Shown piece by piece: positions 34,077-45,488 of a stretch of 64,000 nt of DNA. The position numbers were made by a program, and so were the translations under genes. Location of the stretch: NCBI GenBank assembly GCA_964036195.1, contig OZ038451.1, forward strand, positions 2,732,529 through 2,796,528. The letters are read 5' to 3'. The DNA comes from Sphaerolaimus hirsutus (Eukaryota > Nematoda > Chromadorea > Monhysterida > Sphaerolaimidae). The notes beneath the pieces were generated by a model, which worked only from the letters and a program-made list of their open reading frames with translations, was not told the DNA's origin and made no database searches. Each line of letters begins with the position of its first letter. Position 1 is the stretch's first letter.

Positions 34077-35576
34077 TAGCATTGAAAAAAATGACCGATT
34101 TTGAGAAAATATAATTAAATATTATCTCAGAAAATCTCTCAAGAAAAAAATATAATTAAATCTCTTGGGTGATTTTTGAAAATATAATTAAATCTCTGAG
34201 AAAATCTCTTTCAGTTCAAAAAAATCTCAGAAAATCTCTCAACTTAAATCAAGTTATAATCATATTTCAAGGTGCTTGAACCATTAAGAGTAGATATTAA
34301 GCAACATGTGTTGTTGAAGCTTTTCATTCACATTTTCAAATGCTAACAACTTGTACTGACATGACAGCACACTTTTTACTATTGGTCTGATGCATAAGTT
34401 TTTGCTGTTTCAGGATCATCTTGCATTGGATTGGAGCATCCTGGACAATCAATGGGGTTTTAGCCAGGAAACCTATACAAAGTAGAATTCATTCAATCAT
34501 AAAATTTTACTGTGAAATTGATTATGTGAAAGTAGATCCAGTACTAATATTTTTCTCAATAATGTCCAAAACTCAACATGCACCATCCACCATTTTCTCG
34601 TGTTTCGATTTTTCAATGAAATTTCAATGGAACATTAGTTGGAAACCTAGGTAGAGTTGGAAACCAGCTTATATACCTGAACTGAATCCTAACAATCCAG
34701 GGTGATCCAATAGGAGACAATGCTGAAGATGATGTTGCAACGCAAAAACTTTTGCAACAAGCTAATACCATTGAAGCTAATACTTTCTGAATAATCAACA
34801 AAAATATGATTTGGGTACATTTTTTCTCATTATAGAATACACCATGTTCACGTGCCCCACAGAATTTATCAGACGACTTTTGTCACTTATTTTGGTAACT
34901 TTATTTGCAAAGCATGCAGTCCTACATAGTGGTTAAAAACTTTTACTTTTACTCCAAAAATATGTACCTATACTTGAGTACTGACTAAATATGTATATGT
35001 TTACTCTGAAAAATTACCAGTACTGCATGTGTGTAGTTTTTGCACCATGAGATGTGAACATAAACCTCTAATGTCCAATTTATGCTTCTTTTCTGGTAAT
35101 CTCATCCTGTTTGAACCCTACCAGTACTCATGTTTACATACACGTTTTCAAAGTACTTGAGTACAGAAAATGTGTTTCAAATAGAACCTGATATTGTTTT
35201 TTTCAAGCCATAGAAGGGAAAAAGGGTAGAGAAAACCGTTAAAATAGCCTAAGGGAAATAGCCAAAATGGGCATAAAGGTACATAATAGTTAAAAATAGC
35301 TGATAATAGGCAAAAAGTACATGAAGTAGTGTATTTGAAGATGAAAATATGCTTAAGTTAGGAAATTGGTGATTTTGAGAAAAATTGTGGCAAAAGTTCT
35401 CAAAAATACTCACTTTTTAGAGAGATTTTCTCGGGAGATTTTCTCGATCAGAAAAAAATATAATTAAATCTCTCTGGAAAATTGTGGAAAAAATATAAAT
35501 CTCAGAAAATCTTATATTTTCTGAGATTTTCTGAGATTTTTTAAATATAAATCTCCCAGAGATTTTTTCAATGCTA
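34077..35576. mobile_element. TAGCATTGAAAAAA element, 1500 bp, 8-bp TSD, exon-like interior
   Basis: TAGCATTGAAAAAAATGACC at 34077 and GATTTTTTCAATGCTA ending 35576 are flanked by the exact duplication TATGTGAT (34069-34076, 35577-35584). Subterminal arrays of GAGATTTTCTGAGA and AAATATAATTAAAT units occupy both ends. The interior differs completely from the 503-bp copy at 37643-38145. It contains exon-like text at 34701-34790 and, at about 34928-35400, degenerate units of the CATAGTTGTTAAAA family. The 8-bp duplication points to hAT, though the fifth base is A, not G. Confidence 0.8.
34701..34790 (+). pseudogene. Terminal-exon-like fragment inside a hAT element
   Basis: After an acceptor-like CCTAACAATCCAG the frame encodes 29 residues beginning GDPIGDNAEDDVATQKLLQQ, rich in Asp, Gln and Ala, and ends in TGA at 34788. 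The residue use is that of a real protein tail and contrasts with the surrounding AT-rich frames. A second acceptor-like site lies at 34414 (TTTGCTGTTTCAG). It may be a host gene piece captured by the transposon or a relic of the transposon's own gene. Family not recognised. Confidence 0.35.
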
Positions 35577-36330
35577 TATGTGATGCGAAGAAATAAACTT
35601 CGCGTTTACTTTGGGCTAATGAATAGCTGATAAATTTATCAAAGTTGATAAGTATTTAGTATTTACTCGGAATACACCCAGGGGGTTTATTTTTTCAGAG
35701 TGAAACTTTTGAGGTGGGTATTTCAAGCGGGGGGTTTAATCGAGGGGTGATTATTATTTCACCAGAAATTTTCGGTAAGGATCGTAGTAACGAGTGGCGT
35801 TTTTACATACCCAAAACTGATAATAAACGTGACCGAACAGGATATATTAAGACAGACTAGTATTTATGTGTAGCTACCTACGTTCATATATTTATGTGTA
35901 GCTGCAATAAACTGGTGGCAGATTTAAATGGGAAATTCATAAAACTAAGTTTTAAAAATCTCACATGCAAGCTGTCAGGCTGTAATCTTGTGTGAGGGTG
36001 CCCCCAAGTATTTACTATGTATATATACCCAATGGGGCACCCCTTCAGGCCACCCTTGCTGCTAAAAATTTTTTTTTTCACATTTTTTCTCGCAAATATA
36101 AATGGGAAATCCATATAAATTTTTGTTCTGGCAGGAATGTGATTTATTTATAAAAAATAGTTGGGGATGGTTTAGGCCACTAATTTTTTTGACATAGGAG
36201 ATGGTAACTTCCTGCCACTTTTCCACCCCCACACAACCTACACAAGCCCCACACCAAAATTTTGCTGAAGATCAAATTTCACTTTTGTCATGGCATTTTC
36301 ACCCATTTTCACCAGGGGTAACAATGGCAA
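35577..36330. repeat. Mixed repeats: CCGTAT remnant and the inverted 17-kb repeat
   Basis: 35660-35790 holds CCGTAT-family arm text (GGGTTTATTTTTTCAGAG, GGGTATTTCAAGCGGGG). 35925-36290 holds the dispersed repeat shared with 16878-17490, including CCCCCAAGTATTTACTATGT in opposite orientation and TTGACATAGGAGATGGTAAC in the same orientation. Confidence 0.5.
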
Positions 36331-37522
36331 AAAAAGATTTGAAAATTTAAAAACCTTTTCGAAGTTTTGAATTTTTTGGACTTTTCGAATTTTTTTAGCA
36401 CATGGTGAAAAAATACATAAAAATCGATTTTTTTCAAAAGATTGAAAAAGACTTTTCGCATTTTTTAGGTAAATTCAAGGCATTGATATGTATTCTTAAG
36501 TTCAACCTCATAAATCAATTGACAAATGACTTGCGGTGTGTCTGAGCTGCAATAAAGACGTAAAACGTTGAGTTCCGAGTTCAATTAAGTTTTGAATATA
36601 AGTTCAAATATAATTAAGTTCAACTTTTCCGCAACTCGAAAACACCTGGGGGCATTTCTATGGGGGTTAATTCAAGGGGGAGGGTATTTCGATAAATACG
36701 GTAAGTTTTATACTGCTCCAGTTGTTGCTGCAGAATCTTACCTACCTAAAAGCGTTGTGACGCCATTGAGAGTTAAATTTTACACCCTCCGCATTTCGTT
36801 GTGTCTTATAATATTAAGCCCAAATACCCCCCCCCTTGAATAACCCCCCTCCTTCAAATACTCCCAGGTGTCTTCGAGCTGAGGACAAAATACCCCCCTC
36901 GAAATACCCCCGTCTGGAATAAGGTACATCATGCATGCAAGGTACATGATGTATTTATTTATGTATATTTGCATCGCAGTTACACGAAAGTTAAGATACG
37001 CCCAAAGTTACACGTCCACCCAAAACCTCTTTCTGTCTGACTACAAGTGTAAACAGTCCAACAGTATTGTAAACAATTTCAAGCGATATCAAGTGCTGCA
37101 AAGTGCAAACACGCAATTTTGAATGCTGTGAACAATGTTACATTGCGTTTTTGGCGCATTTATAGCTTAAATTCGGGGTCAAAGGGAATTTGGCCATTAG
37201 ACACGTAACAAGAATTGGTGTGTATTTTACTAGGGTTCATATTCAAAGAATCACGCACGATTAGCATTCAAAAAATAACCCGTGATTTATATTTTCGAAA
37301 ATCACGATAAATATAAAGATAACATTTATATATGTTTATATTTTTTCAAATTCTCAGTGATATATTTATATATATTTTTCAAATTCAGATAAAAAAATTC
37401 AAAAAGTTATCAAAAAGGTTCGAAAATGCGAACATTCTAAAACTAAATTTACTGACTAATAGCACAGAAAACATAAAGTCGACATATGAAACTACTTTCC
37501 CCATGAAAATGAAACGCAACTA
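36331..37522. repeat. Mosaic of MITE fragments
   Basis: 36325-36475 is the inverted partner of 23940-24230. 36640-36703 and 36800-36990 are CCGTAT-family pieces, including ACATCATGCATGCAAGGTAC. 37262 starts a solitary TAGCATTC terminus of the family described at 34077. No gene found. Confidence 0.45.
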
Positions 37523-38298
37523 CCGTATTTCCTCGAATTACCACCCAGGGGTTTATTTTTTCAGAGTGAAAATTTTGAGAGAAAAACGTGAAAAATGCAA
37601 CAATAACCACCATTGATAAGTCTTTACTCCTTATATAAGGATTAGCATTGAAAAAATCTCGGGGAGATTTATATTTAACAAATCTAAGAAAATCTCAGAA
37701 AATATAAGATTTTTAGAGATTTATATTTTTTCCACGATTTTCCAGAGAGATTTAATAGCTTGTAGGTAGCCTCTGATTTTTAAGTGATATTATTGTTACT
37801 TTTTTATCACTCCGCTCTGCCCACAATTATTATTATTATCATAATTATATTTTTTCCTGATTGAGAAAATCTCTCGAGAAAATCTCTCTATATTTGTCAA
37901 TTTTCACCTTCAAATTCACTAGTTTGTGTGCTTTTTTGCTTAATTACAGCTTTTTTAAACTATATATATGTGCTAATATACCCATTTTTGGTTATTTTTG
38001 CACCTATTTTAAGTTTCTTCTCTCCCTTTTTTATGTTCTATAGCATGAAAGAGCCTATAAAAAGTAATTATATTTTTTTCTTGGGAGATTTTCTGAGATA
38101 ATATTTAATTATATTTTCTCAAAATCGGTCGTTTTTTCAATGCTAATAAGGATGTAGATGGTATAAACGATGTTCTTAGTCTAACGTAACACAGCAAGTG
38201 TTTTGAACGTCTGTTATGCATTTCCCGGACCACAAATTCATAGTGCCCATTTTGAGTGGGGGTATTTCGTGGGGGGGGGGTATTTCGAGGAAACACGG
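37523..38298. mobile_element. CCGTAT-family MITE interrupted by a TAGCATTG element
   Basis: CCGTATTTCCTCGAATTACC (37523) and GAGGAAACACGG ending 38298, TA-flanked. Interrupted at 37643-38145. The uninterrupted relative at 30771-30978 reads through the insertion point. Confidence 0.75.
37643..38145. mobile_element. TAGCATTGAAAAAA element, 503 bp, 8-bp TSD
   Basis: TAGCATTGAAAAAATCTC at 37643 and TTTTTTCAATGCTA ending 38145 with exact duplication ATAAGGAT (37635-37642, 38146-38153). Ends rich in GAGATTTTCTGAGA units. The centre is unrelated to that of the 34077 copy. Confidence 0.8.
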
Positions 38299-38867
38299 TA
38301 ATACACGGACACTGTGGCAAAAACTGACCTCGCTCAAAAGTTATGGGCAAAAATCATTCACACATTTTTTCAACAGATATTTACTCTTCGCTCACGGGCA
38401 TTTATTTGCAAATGCATAAGATGCTATAAAATCGCATGAAATAAAAATAAGAAAAGGATGAAAAATTGCAGGGCAGATGGGCAGAACCCGCTGCCCCGGG
38501 CGCAGTAATTCACAAAAGCAAATGTCACGCAAATGGCGGTTGCGAATGGCGATGTCGATAAAACCGTCCACACATCGAGAGCCCATTTTATTCAATTCAA
38601 AATTGCAGCATTTAGAATCTACTCCAGCTGTGCGGAAAACCTTGGCGAGAACAACGACCGGGGGCTTATTTCATTTCGCAACCTGTCAAATTTTGAATTT
38701 GAAATTCAAGTGACAAAATTATGATAACATTTTAAATTTGCAGTGACACGTTTATGGGGTTGTCTGCCATTCCACAGGGCATTTGAAACACTTGACAACT
38801 GAAAATTGGAAAGTGTTACTTGTCAAGGTGCGAGATTGTTACCAACCAGGGGCCAGTTCCGCAAAAT

Positions 38868-39215
38868 GAGAAATGAGAAGTGAAATGGCCAAACCGAAGA
38901 AAAAAACCTTTTTTAAAAACTTGTATAACACCCGGGTGTTAGGTCGGGGGGTGTTATACACGGAAACTGGACTAAACTAAAAAAGTGTGCTTTCGTTTTA
39001 AATTTATGATTGCTTTTTCGGTTCCCAGCGTGCAGCAATCCAATAAAAAAATGCGCGCCGCGGAATTACAATGAGTGGCGCGCGCCATTTAAGTGATATT
39101 TAAGCAATTCAAATCAGTGATTTTTTGAAACCTAGCATAGCACCCCGGGGTGCTATGCAGCTGTATAACACCCCGGGTGTTGTGCACGGGGGGGTCCTTT
39201 ACACGGAGAAATACG
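38868..39215. repeat. GGGGCCAGTTCCGCAA terminus and ACACCCGGGTGT palindromes
   Basis: 38868 opens with the terminus of the family at 45489-45709 but no partner end follows. 38925-39195 contains repeated TATAACACCC/GGGTGTTA palindromic text. No gene recognised; the short frames around 38477-38713 are unconvincing. Confidence 0.4.
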
Positions 39216-39396
39216 GTAATTTTATTATTGAAAATGACCCAAGAGATTTAATTATTTTTTTTTCTTGAGAGATTTTCTGAGATAATATTTAATTATATTT
39301 TCTCAAAATCGGTCATTTTTTTCAATGCTAATGCCAATAGACACGTATGCATCTATGTAATTGTTTGTATGGGGAATTTCCAAAAATTTCTTGCAA

Positions 39397-39518
39397 AATA
39401 ATAGACTCCCTCGAATAAGCCCCTCCTCACTCGAAAAAGCCCCACTCGAATTACCCTCCCCCTAAATTTTGCTGGCGAAATAATCAACCCCCTGGGGGCA
39501 TTTCGAGGTAATACGGTG
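39397..39518. repeat. CCGTAT-family MITE right half
   Basis: CCCTCGAATAAGCCCC, CACTCGAATTACCC and GGGGGCATTTCGAGGTAATA end in CGG; the left terminus is missing. Confidence 0.55.
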
Positions 39519-39693
39519 GTTGGTTTCGTTGGATGTCTGGTTTTTTGTGACGTTTTACTGCAGCATATTTCGACATTGGCCATGCTAATACATAAAAAGG
39601 TAGCATCAGCTGACCATAGCCGTCTAGACCAGGTTTTATCGTATATGCGCGCTTCAACTTCAAAAATTACGCTTTATAAAATTATAATTCAAA

Positions 39694-40022
39694 TACCGTA
39701 TTCATTCTAATAGAACGGCGTACCTCCAATAGAACGCAAGCGATTTTCTGAGAGATTTAATTATATTTTCGAAAATGACCCAAGAGATTTGATTATATTT
39801 TTACTTGAGAGATTTTCTGAGATAATATTTAATTATATTTTCTCAAAATCGATCGTTTTTTTCAATGCTAATAAGGATGTAGATGGTATAAACGATGTTC
39901 TTAGTCTAACGTAACACAGCAAGTGTTTTGAACGTCTGTTATGCATTTCCCGGACCACAAATTCATAGTGCCAATTTTGAGGGGGGTATTACGAGGGGGT
40001 GTATTTCAAGGAAATACGGTAA
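39694..40022. repeat. Composite repeat duplicating 38085-38300
   Basis: After a TACCGTATTCATTCTAATAG terminus (39694), the right end of a TAGCATTG element runs to 39870. It continues into ATAAGGATGTAGATGGTATA, the same host MITE arm as at 38146-38300. The junction is therefore identical in both places, so this is a copy of the composite, not an independent insertion. Confidence 0.65.
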
Positions 40023-40187
40023 ATTACTACGTCAAAAAAAATTTACTCATGAAAGTTTAGTCAGTATGCTAAAAACTTTTTGTGGGGAAGTGCAAATGTA
40101 AATATTTACTCAGTACTCGAGTCTGTGTATTTGTGTGTTAACGAAAATAAATATTATCACAGTCTGAGCCAAAAGGCGCCAGCACTA

Positions 40188-41099
40188 GGGTGTCAAAAAA
40201 AATGTTTTTCGGAAAACGGAAAGGTAAAAAATTTTCACTTTACGGAAAACGGAAAACGGAAAGGTAAAAAAAAATTTCTGCCAGAAAACGAAAAACGAAA
40301 AGGTAAAAAAATTTCACTCAGCGGAAAACGTGAAACGGAAAGGTAAAAAAAAATTGTCGGCCGGAAAACGGAAACATGAAATGAAATTTTCACCGAAAAT
40401 TTAAAAAATAAAGTGAAATTTGCACTGTAATAGACAAATTTGCAGAAGGAAAACCTGCATGCAGGTTTGCCTGTTTGGCTATGATTGTGGTAGCTGTACA
40501 TTCTGCAACTATGGATTGTGCCAGTAACTTCACTTGTAGTTCAAGCTTAACTGAACCAACAAAAAATCATCAAAAGGTAGCAAAAATACACTACAACAAC
40601 AATAAGAATTTAGCAAAAGTGAACTTTGATGTAACTGAACAGTAAAAAGTATACTCAGCGGACTGCAAAGTATGTGTCCAAAATTACTTTGTGTTTTTTA
40701 CAGATTTGGATACAGATAAAAATTATGAATGATAGAAGAACCTGGTAGTTAAAAACACCATAGTGGAAAACGATAAATACAGATTGGAAAAACAATGGAA
40801 AAATGCCAGAAAACTGAAAATCAAGCCAGAAAATGGAAAAATGGCCTGGAAAAATGGAAACAGAAAGGTAAAAAAAATTTCAGCCGGAAAACAAAAAAAT
40901 GGGCCGGAAAAACTGAAACGGAAAGGTAAAAAATTTTCAGCTGCCGGAAAACGGAAAACGGAAAGGTAAAAAATTTCCGGCTGCCGGAAAAAGGAAAACG
41001 GAAAGGTAAAATTTTTTCGGCTGCCAGAAAACGGAAAGGTAAAAATTTTTCCTGCGGAAAGGCGGAAACGGAAAACGGAAACGGAAATTTGAGACCCTA
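40188..41099. mobile_element. TAGGGTGTCAAAAA element with GGAAAACGG arrays
   Basis: Begins TAGGGTGTCAAAAAAAATG and ends GGAAATTTGAGACCCTA. Both halves are arrays of GGAAAACGGAAAGGTAAAAA units with substitutions; the 40400-40850 centre is unrelated. A piece in intron 5 (28450-28612) belongs here. TAGGG fits the hAT consensus but no duplication was found. Confidence 0.55.
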
Positions 41100-41163
41100 A
41101 TTGATACACACTCAAAAGACTCCTATATAGAGCGGTTATTGTTGCATTTTTCTACGTCTGCAT

Positions 41164-42124
41164 TAGTGATGTAAAAAGCGTCAGACTTTTGGCGCCAAGC
41201 GCCAAAAGCGCCATGGCGCTTTTGGCATGCGAGCGCCAAGCGCCAATGGCGCCACAGCAAAATAGCGCCAAGCGCCAAAAACGCCATGGCGCTTTTCTAG
41301 AACACAGCGCCAAGCGCCAATGGCGCCAGAGAATGTTGGCGCTAGGCGCCAATAGCGCCAGCGCCAAAAAATTTTGCTGCCCAAAAGGCAGCCATGCTAA
41401 TGCAGGTATTGGTTAGGTCCTGTTGGTTAGGTTTTGTAGTAGGTTAAGTAGGTTATGTAGGCTAAGGGTGCTGAGCACTGAGGAGACCCTGGCACCAGCC
41501 CCAAAATCATCCCCTGTCTGTTCGAAAGGGTCAAAACGGGGTTTTCTGTCTGGAGGTGCTTGGGAGTGCACCATGTGATTCTTCCAGACATCTTTTAGAC
41601 ATCTATTTATTTACTTTGGGTCCTCTACAGTTTGAAGCATTCAGACATTTTACCATTGTATTTACCTTTTTATTCAACAACAACAAAACTTTATTTTGAA
41701 CACAATGCAATATTTGAAGCAGATTTGAATTGGGATGGGAACCATAAAGCCCATTATTTGTGGAATTTTTTTGTATATGCTTGCAAAAAAAGCAAGTGGA
41801 GGGTTTGTTCTTCCTGGAATACATGTGCAGTAACACATTTACTTGTGAAAATTTTGCACACAAGGTCTTTAAACATAAAATAATGATCTATTTTTTGAAC
41901 TCCTTGGCGCTTTTTTGGCGCTTTTTAAAATGCCAGCGCCAAGCGCCAATGGCGCCACGGCATCATAGCGCCAAGCGCCAAAAGCGCCATGGCGCTTTTC
42001 CGTAGCACAGCGCCAAGCGCCAATGGCGCCACAGCAAAATGGCGCCAAGCGCCAAAAGCGCCATGGCGCTTTTTGCTTTGGCGCTAGCGCCAGGCGCCAG
42101 CGCCATGGCGCTTTTACATCACTG
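41164..42124. mobile_element. hAT-like element with GGCGC arrays, 8-bp TSD
   Basis: TAGTGATGTAAAAAGCG at 41164 and GCGCTTTTACATCACTG ending 42124 carry the exact duplication GTCTGCAT (41156-41163, 42125-42132). Arrays of GCGCCAAGCGCCAAAAGCGC units fill about 200 bp at each end; the 0.5-kb interior is unrelated to that of 15668-16869 and includes TTAGGT-rich text at 41410-41465. Confidence 0.85.
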
Positions 42125-42179
42125 GTCTGCATACATTACAGACAAAAATTTAGTACTGGAATTTCAAAAAATTTCTGGT

Positions 42180-42290
42180 GAAATAATAAATCCCCCCCCC
42201 TCGAAATACCCCCCTCGTTTAACCCCCCCCCCCCCCTCGAAATTCTCACTCTAAAACAATCACCCCCGGGGGGTACTTCGAGGAAATACG
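42180..42290. repeat. CCGTAT-family MITE right half
   Basis: CCTCGAAATACCCCCCTCG and GGGGGGTACTTCGAGGAAAT; it directly follows the hAT element and resembles 30215-30325. Confidence 0.5.
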
Positions 42291-42416
42291 AGTAAAAAAA
42301 TGTATTTTACGTTTTCTATACTTTGTGGTGAGTAAAAAAACAACTTTACATTTACGTATACTTTAAAACAAAGTTAAGTAATTTTAACAACTCTGCTTTC
42401 TATAAATAGGTAAGTA

Positions 42417-42528
42417 CCGTATTACCTCGAAATACCCCCATGGGGGTTTACTATGTTGCCAGCAAAATTTGAGGGGGGGTTAATTCGAGGGGGGTTAATT
42501 CGAAGGGGGATAATTCGAGGTAATACGG
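42417..42528. mobile_element. Compact complete CCGTAT-family MITE, 112 bp
   Basis: CCGTATTACCTCGAAATACC at 42417 and GATAATTCGAGGTAATACGG ending 42528 with TA on each side. It is the smallest intact copy and defines the family ends. Confidence 0.8.
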
Positions 42529-43132
42529 TATTCTTTATGAAAAGGAGGGTTCTCGAATAGCAAAAATACTCTTTCTGTACTCGAGTACAGATACTTTTTT
42601 CAAAGTATGCATAGGCGTATTTACTCAGTACTAGTGATGGAATGGCGCCATGGCGCTGGCGCCCTTTGGCGACATTAGAGGGCGCCAGCGCCCTGGCGCC
42701 ATTCCATCACTAGTACTGAGTAAATTGCGCCATTGGCGCCTGGCGCCCTTTTGTGTGGCGCCATCTGGCGCCTGGCCCCAGTATTTGGAATGGCGCCATG
42801 GCGCCCTTGGCGCTTGGCGCCATTTCCGCTTGCGCCAATTTGGCGCCCGGCGCCATTGTTTTCGATGGCGCCGGAAATGGCGCCAAGATTCCCAGAAGAA
42901 AGGTTATTTTTCCCATATTTAACTGCTTTATCTGCGGAAAGATATGATTTGGTGACATTTACCAGATTTACCTTTCCAATTATTTTCCCCGGACCTACAT
43001 CACTAATTAGCTAGGTATTGACAATGTTTCATACTTCCTCAAAATGCCCTGAATGGGTATAGTATTCCACCAGATCGCTCATATTTACCAGGCGTTTTTT
43101 TGAAGGGCGTGGTTTTGGGTTCTGAAAATTTT

Positions 43133-43294
43133 GGCCCCACACATACTAGTTGTCATCGACACCAAATGTCAACTGGTTCCGATCCCAATTACAAGCTCGC
43201 ATCTGAACGTCGTTCATTGGTTCGTCAGCAAGCTTTCAATTGTGATCGGAATCAGCTGACATTTGGTATCGATGTGAACGAGTGTGTGTAGGCC
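43133..43294. mobile_element. ACACACTAGTTGTCATCGA-type foldback
   Basis: GGCCCCACACATACTAGTTG and GAACGAGTGTGTGTAGGCC pair, as do CACCAAATGTCAACTGGTTC and its counterpart near 43250-43275. Same terminal plan as 49146-49588. Confidence 0.55.
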
Positions 43295-43347
43295 AATTTG
43301 AGGAAACCAAGTTGCATTAGGAAGGGCGGGACATAAATATTTACATA

Positions 43348-43739
43348 CCGTATTACCTCGAATTATCCCCTCCCTTGAATTAACCCCCGGCTGGTGAAAT
43401 AATAAACCCCCCCTCGAAATACCCCCCCTTCGGAATGATGTACGTCATGTACATAATAAATACGTCATGTATGCAATATACATGATGTATATTACTGTTA
43501 ATTTGCATTGCAGCTACACATAGACTAGTTTGTGTACCTATCTACGTTTTTATGTCCAAATATATCCTGTTTGGACACATTTATTACCTGTTTTGGGTAT
43601 GCAAATGCCTACTATTTACTACGATCCTTACGAAAATTTCTGACGAAATAATAAAAAAAACCCTCGAATAACCCCCCCCCCCCTCGAATTAACCCCCCTC
43701 AAATTTTGCTGGTGAAATAATAAACCTGAGGTAAAACGG
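43348..43739. mobile_element. CCGTAT-family MITE
   Basis: CCGTATTACCTCGAATTATC at 43348; right end degenerate (CCTGAGGTAAAACGG) at 43739; TA-flanked. Internal ATGATGTACGTCATGTA and TTTGCATTGCAGCTACACAT tie it to 24678-25006. Confidence 0.65.
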
Positions 43740-44242
43740 TACTTATGTAGGTAAAGTTGAGTAGGTGTATTTGGGTATGTTGTGCAAACCCGCGATACTT
43801 ATGTTTCAATGATTATTGACTAGGGCACACTTCTGTTGTATATTTAGATCAGTTCAGTCTAATAAAGTCCCAGTATACAAACTTGCACCCGGGTTGACGG
43901 ACCCCCTCCTAAGTCCCTCCAAACTGTAGAGTATTTGCTCAAATAATTTTCATTGGGAATATTTTAATCAGACGTTTTTGAGGCATTTATAGACATTTAT
44001 GCATCTCTGTTATTGTTGAATTTTTCTACATCTGAGAGGTTACAAGCAATGGATCGATAATATAATTTAAATCAAAGTTCTCAATATTATAAACACCCCT
44101 CGAATAAGCCACCCTGACATAATGCACAGAAAATTTGCTTATGAAATAATAAAACCGCTGGGGTATTTCCAGGAAATATGGTATACCTATTATATTTATA
44201 AGATGAGTTTTGTGGCTTTTGACCATCTTTAAAAATGATATA

Positions 44243-44680
44243 CCATATTTCTTCTAATAGAACGGCATACCTCCAATAGAACAGCACCTCCAATAGAACA
44301 GCACCTCCAATAGAACGGCACGTTTTGGCATGTTTTTGCACTCACGAAAACAATAGAACGGCAGCTTCCAATTGAACAGCACATCCAATAGAGCGGCAGG
44401 TAGAAATTATGTTTGGAGTGTGCCAAAACACTGGATTGTGAGAACATTGAAAGCATTCAAAAGGTGTTTGATCTCAAATTGATGCTAATACTATTAAAAT
44501 ATTGCCCAAGTTTCATAAAAAATGTTGTTGAAATGGCTATGTTGAAATGAGAAATCTGTGAAAAAAATTAGTGAAAAAAATAGAACGGCAGCCTCCAATA
44601 GAACGGCAACTCTAATTGAACGGCAGGTAAAATGTTGACGAAAAAAATAGAACGGCGCTCTTCTATTAGAAGAAATACGG
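44243..44680. mobile_element. TA-flanked element with CCTCCAATAGAACGGC repeats
   Basis: CCATATTTCTTCTAATAGAA at 44243 and TTCTATTAGAAGAAATACGG ending 44680, flanked by TA. About 16-bp units CCTCCAATAGAACRGCA repeat in the left third and again near the right end. Fragments at 14697-14785, 27186-27212 and 39694-39730. Confidence 0.7.
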
Positions 44681-45018
44681 TAACACGTTGCTCTTCTATA
44701 AACGCTTCCATGATGATTTACAGGCTGAAACTGCGAATTTTATTGTTGGCGCCTGGCGCCACTGTTCCTGGCGCCCTTTGGCGCCCGGCGCCATTTTTTC
44801 AGATGGCGCCATGGCGCCATTGGCGCCTGGCGCGATTTTCACTGGCGCCAATTTTTTGAATGGCGCCATGGCGCCTTTGGCGCCTGGCGCCATTTTTCCT
44901 GGCGCTTTTCCATCACTACTCAGTACTCGAGTATGCGTAAAAGTAAAAGTAAACAACTGTGGTGTGCAAGCGCTTTGAACTGTACCATGAGTGTAGTACA
45001 GGTATAAACCTAGTCAAT

Positions 45019-45218
45019 NNNNNNNNNNNNNNNNNNNNNNNNNNNNNNNNNNNNNNNNNNNNNNNNNNNNNNNNNNNNNNNNNNNNNNNNNNNNNNNNNN
45101 NNNNNNNNNNNNNNNNNNNNNNNNNNNNNNNNNNNNNNNNNNNNNNNNNNNNNNNNNNNNNNNNNNNNNNNNNNNNNNNNNNNNNNNNNNNNNNNNNNNN
45201 NNNNNNNNNNNNNNNNNN
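45019..45218. other. Assembly gap (200 N)
   Basis: Exactly 200 undetermined bases. The GGCGC hAT right end at about 45293-45337 probably has its left end in or before this gap. Confidence 0.99.
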
Positions 45219-45292
45219 TTGCATTTGCTCTGAAATATTCATAAAACTGCGTACAGACTGAGTACTAAACGCTTTTGTATTGGCTGTACTGT

Positions 45293-45337
45293 AGCGCCAA
45301 GCGCCAGCGCCATGGCGCTTTCACATCACTAATCGGA
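45293..45337. repeat. Right end of a GGCGC hAT-like element
   Basis: GCGCCAAGCGCCAGCGCCAT followed by TTTCACATCACTA; its partner is not in view. Confidence 0.6.
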
Positions 45338-45488
45338 TGTATGGTGCGGTAATGCACACTTGCTTGCAAAAGTTTTCAAAATAAATCATAAGTCAAAAAT
45401 TAAAAAGTTGGGCCAAGTTCAGTTCCATCCCTTTTTCCTACTTTCACAGGTTACAAATGCAATAAATGTTCAAACGAGACTGTGGTCA

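Larger units (their letters stand above)
42632..44918. mobile_element. Large GGCGC hAT-like element carrying nested MITEs, 8-bp TSD
   Basis: TAGTGATGGAATGGCGCC at 42632 and GGCGCTTTTCCATCACTA ending 44918 share the flanking duplication CTCAGTAC (42624-42631, 44919-44926). The target is the TTTACTCAGTACTCGAG unit of another repeat family. Near the left end 42632-42709 is itself palindromic and includes a second inverted TAGTGATGG end followed by target-like sequence, suggesting a terminal inversion. Nested inside: 43133-43294, 43348-43739 and 44243-44680. Confidence 0.75.

Noticed and set aside
41410..41465. TTAGG-like runs resembling telomeric repeat
   Set aside because: Irregular (GGTTAGGT, GTAGGTTAAGTAGG), short and internal to a transposon; not a telomere tract.
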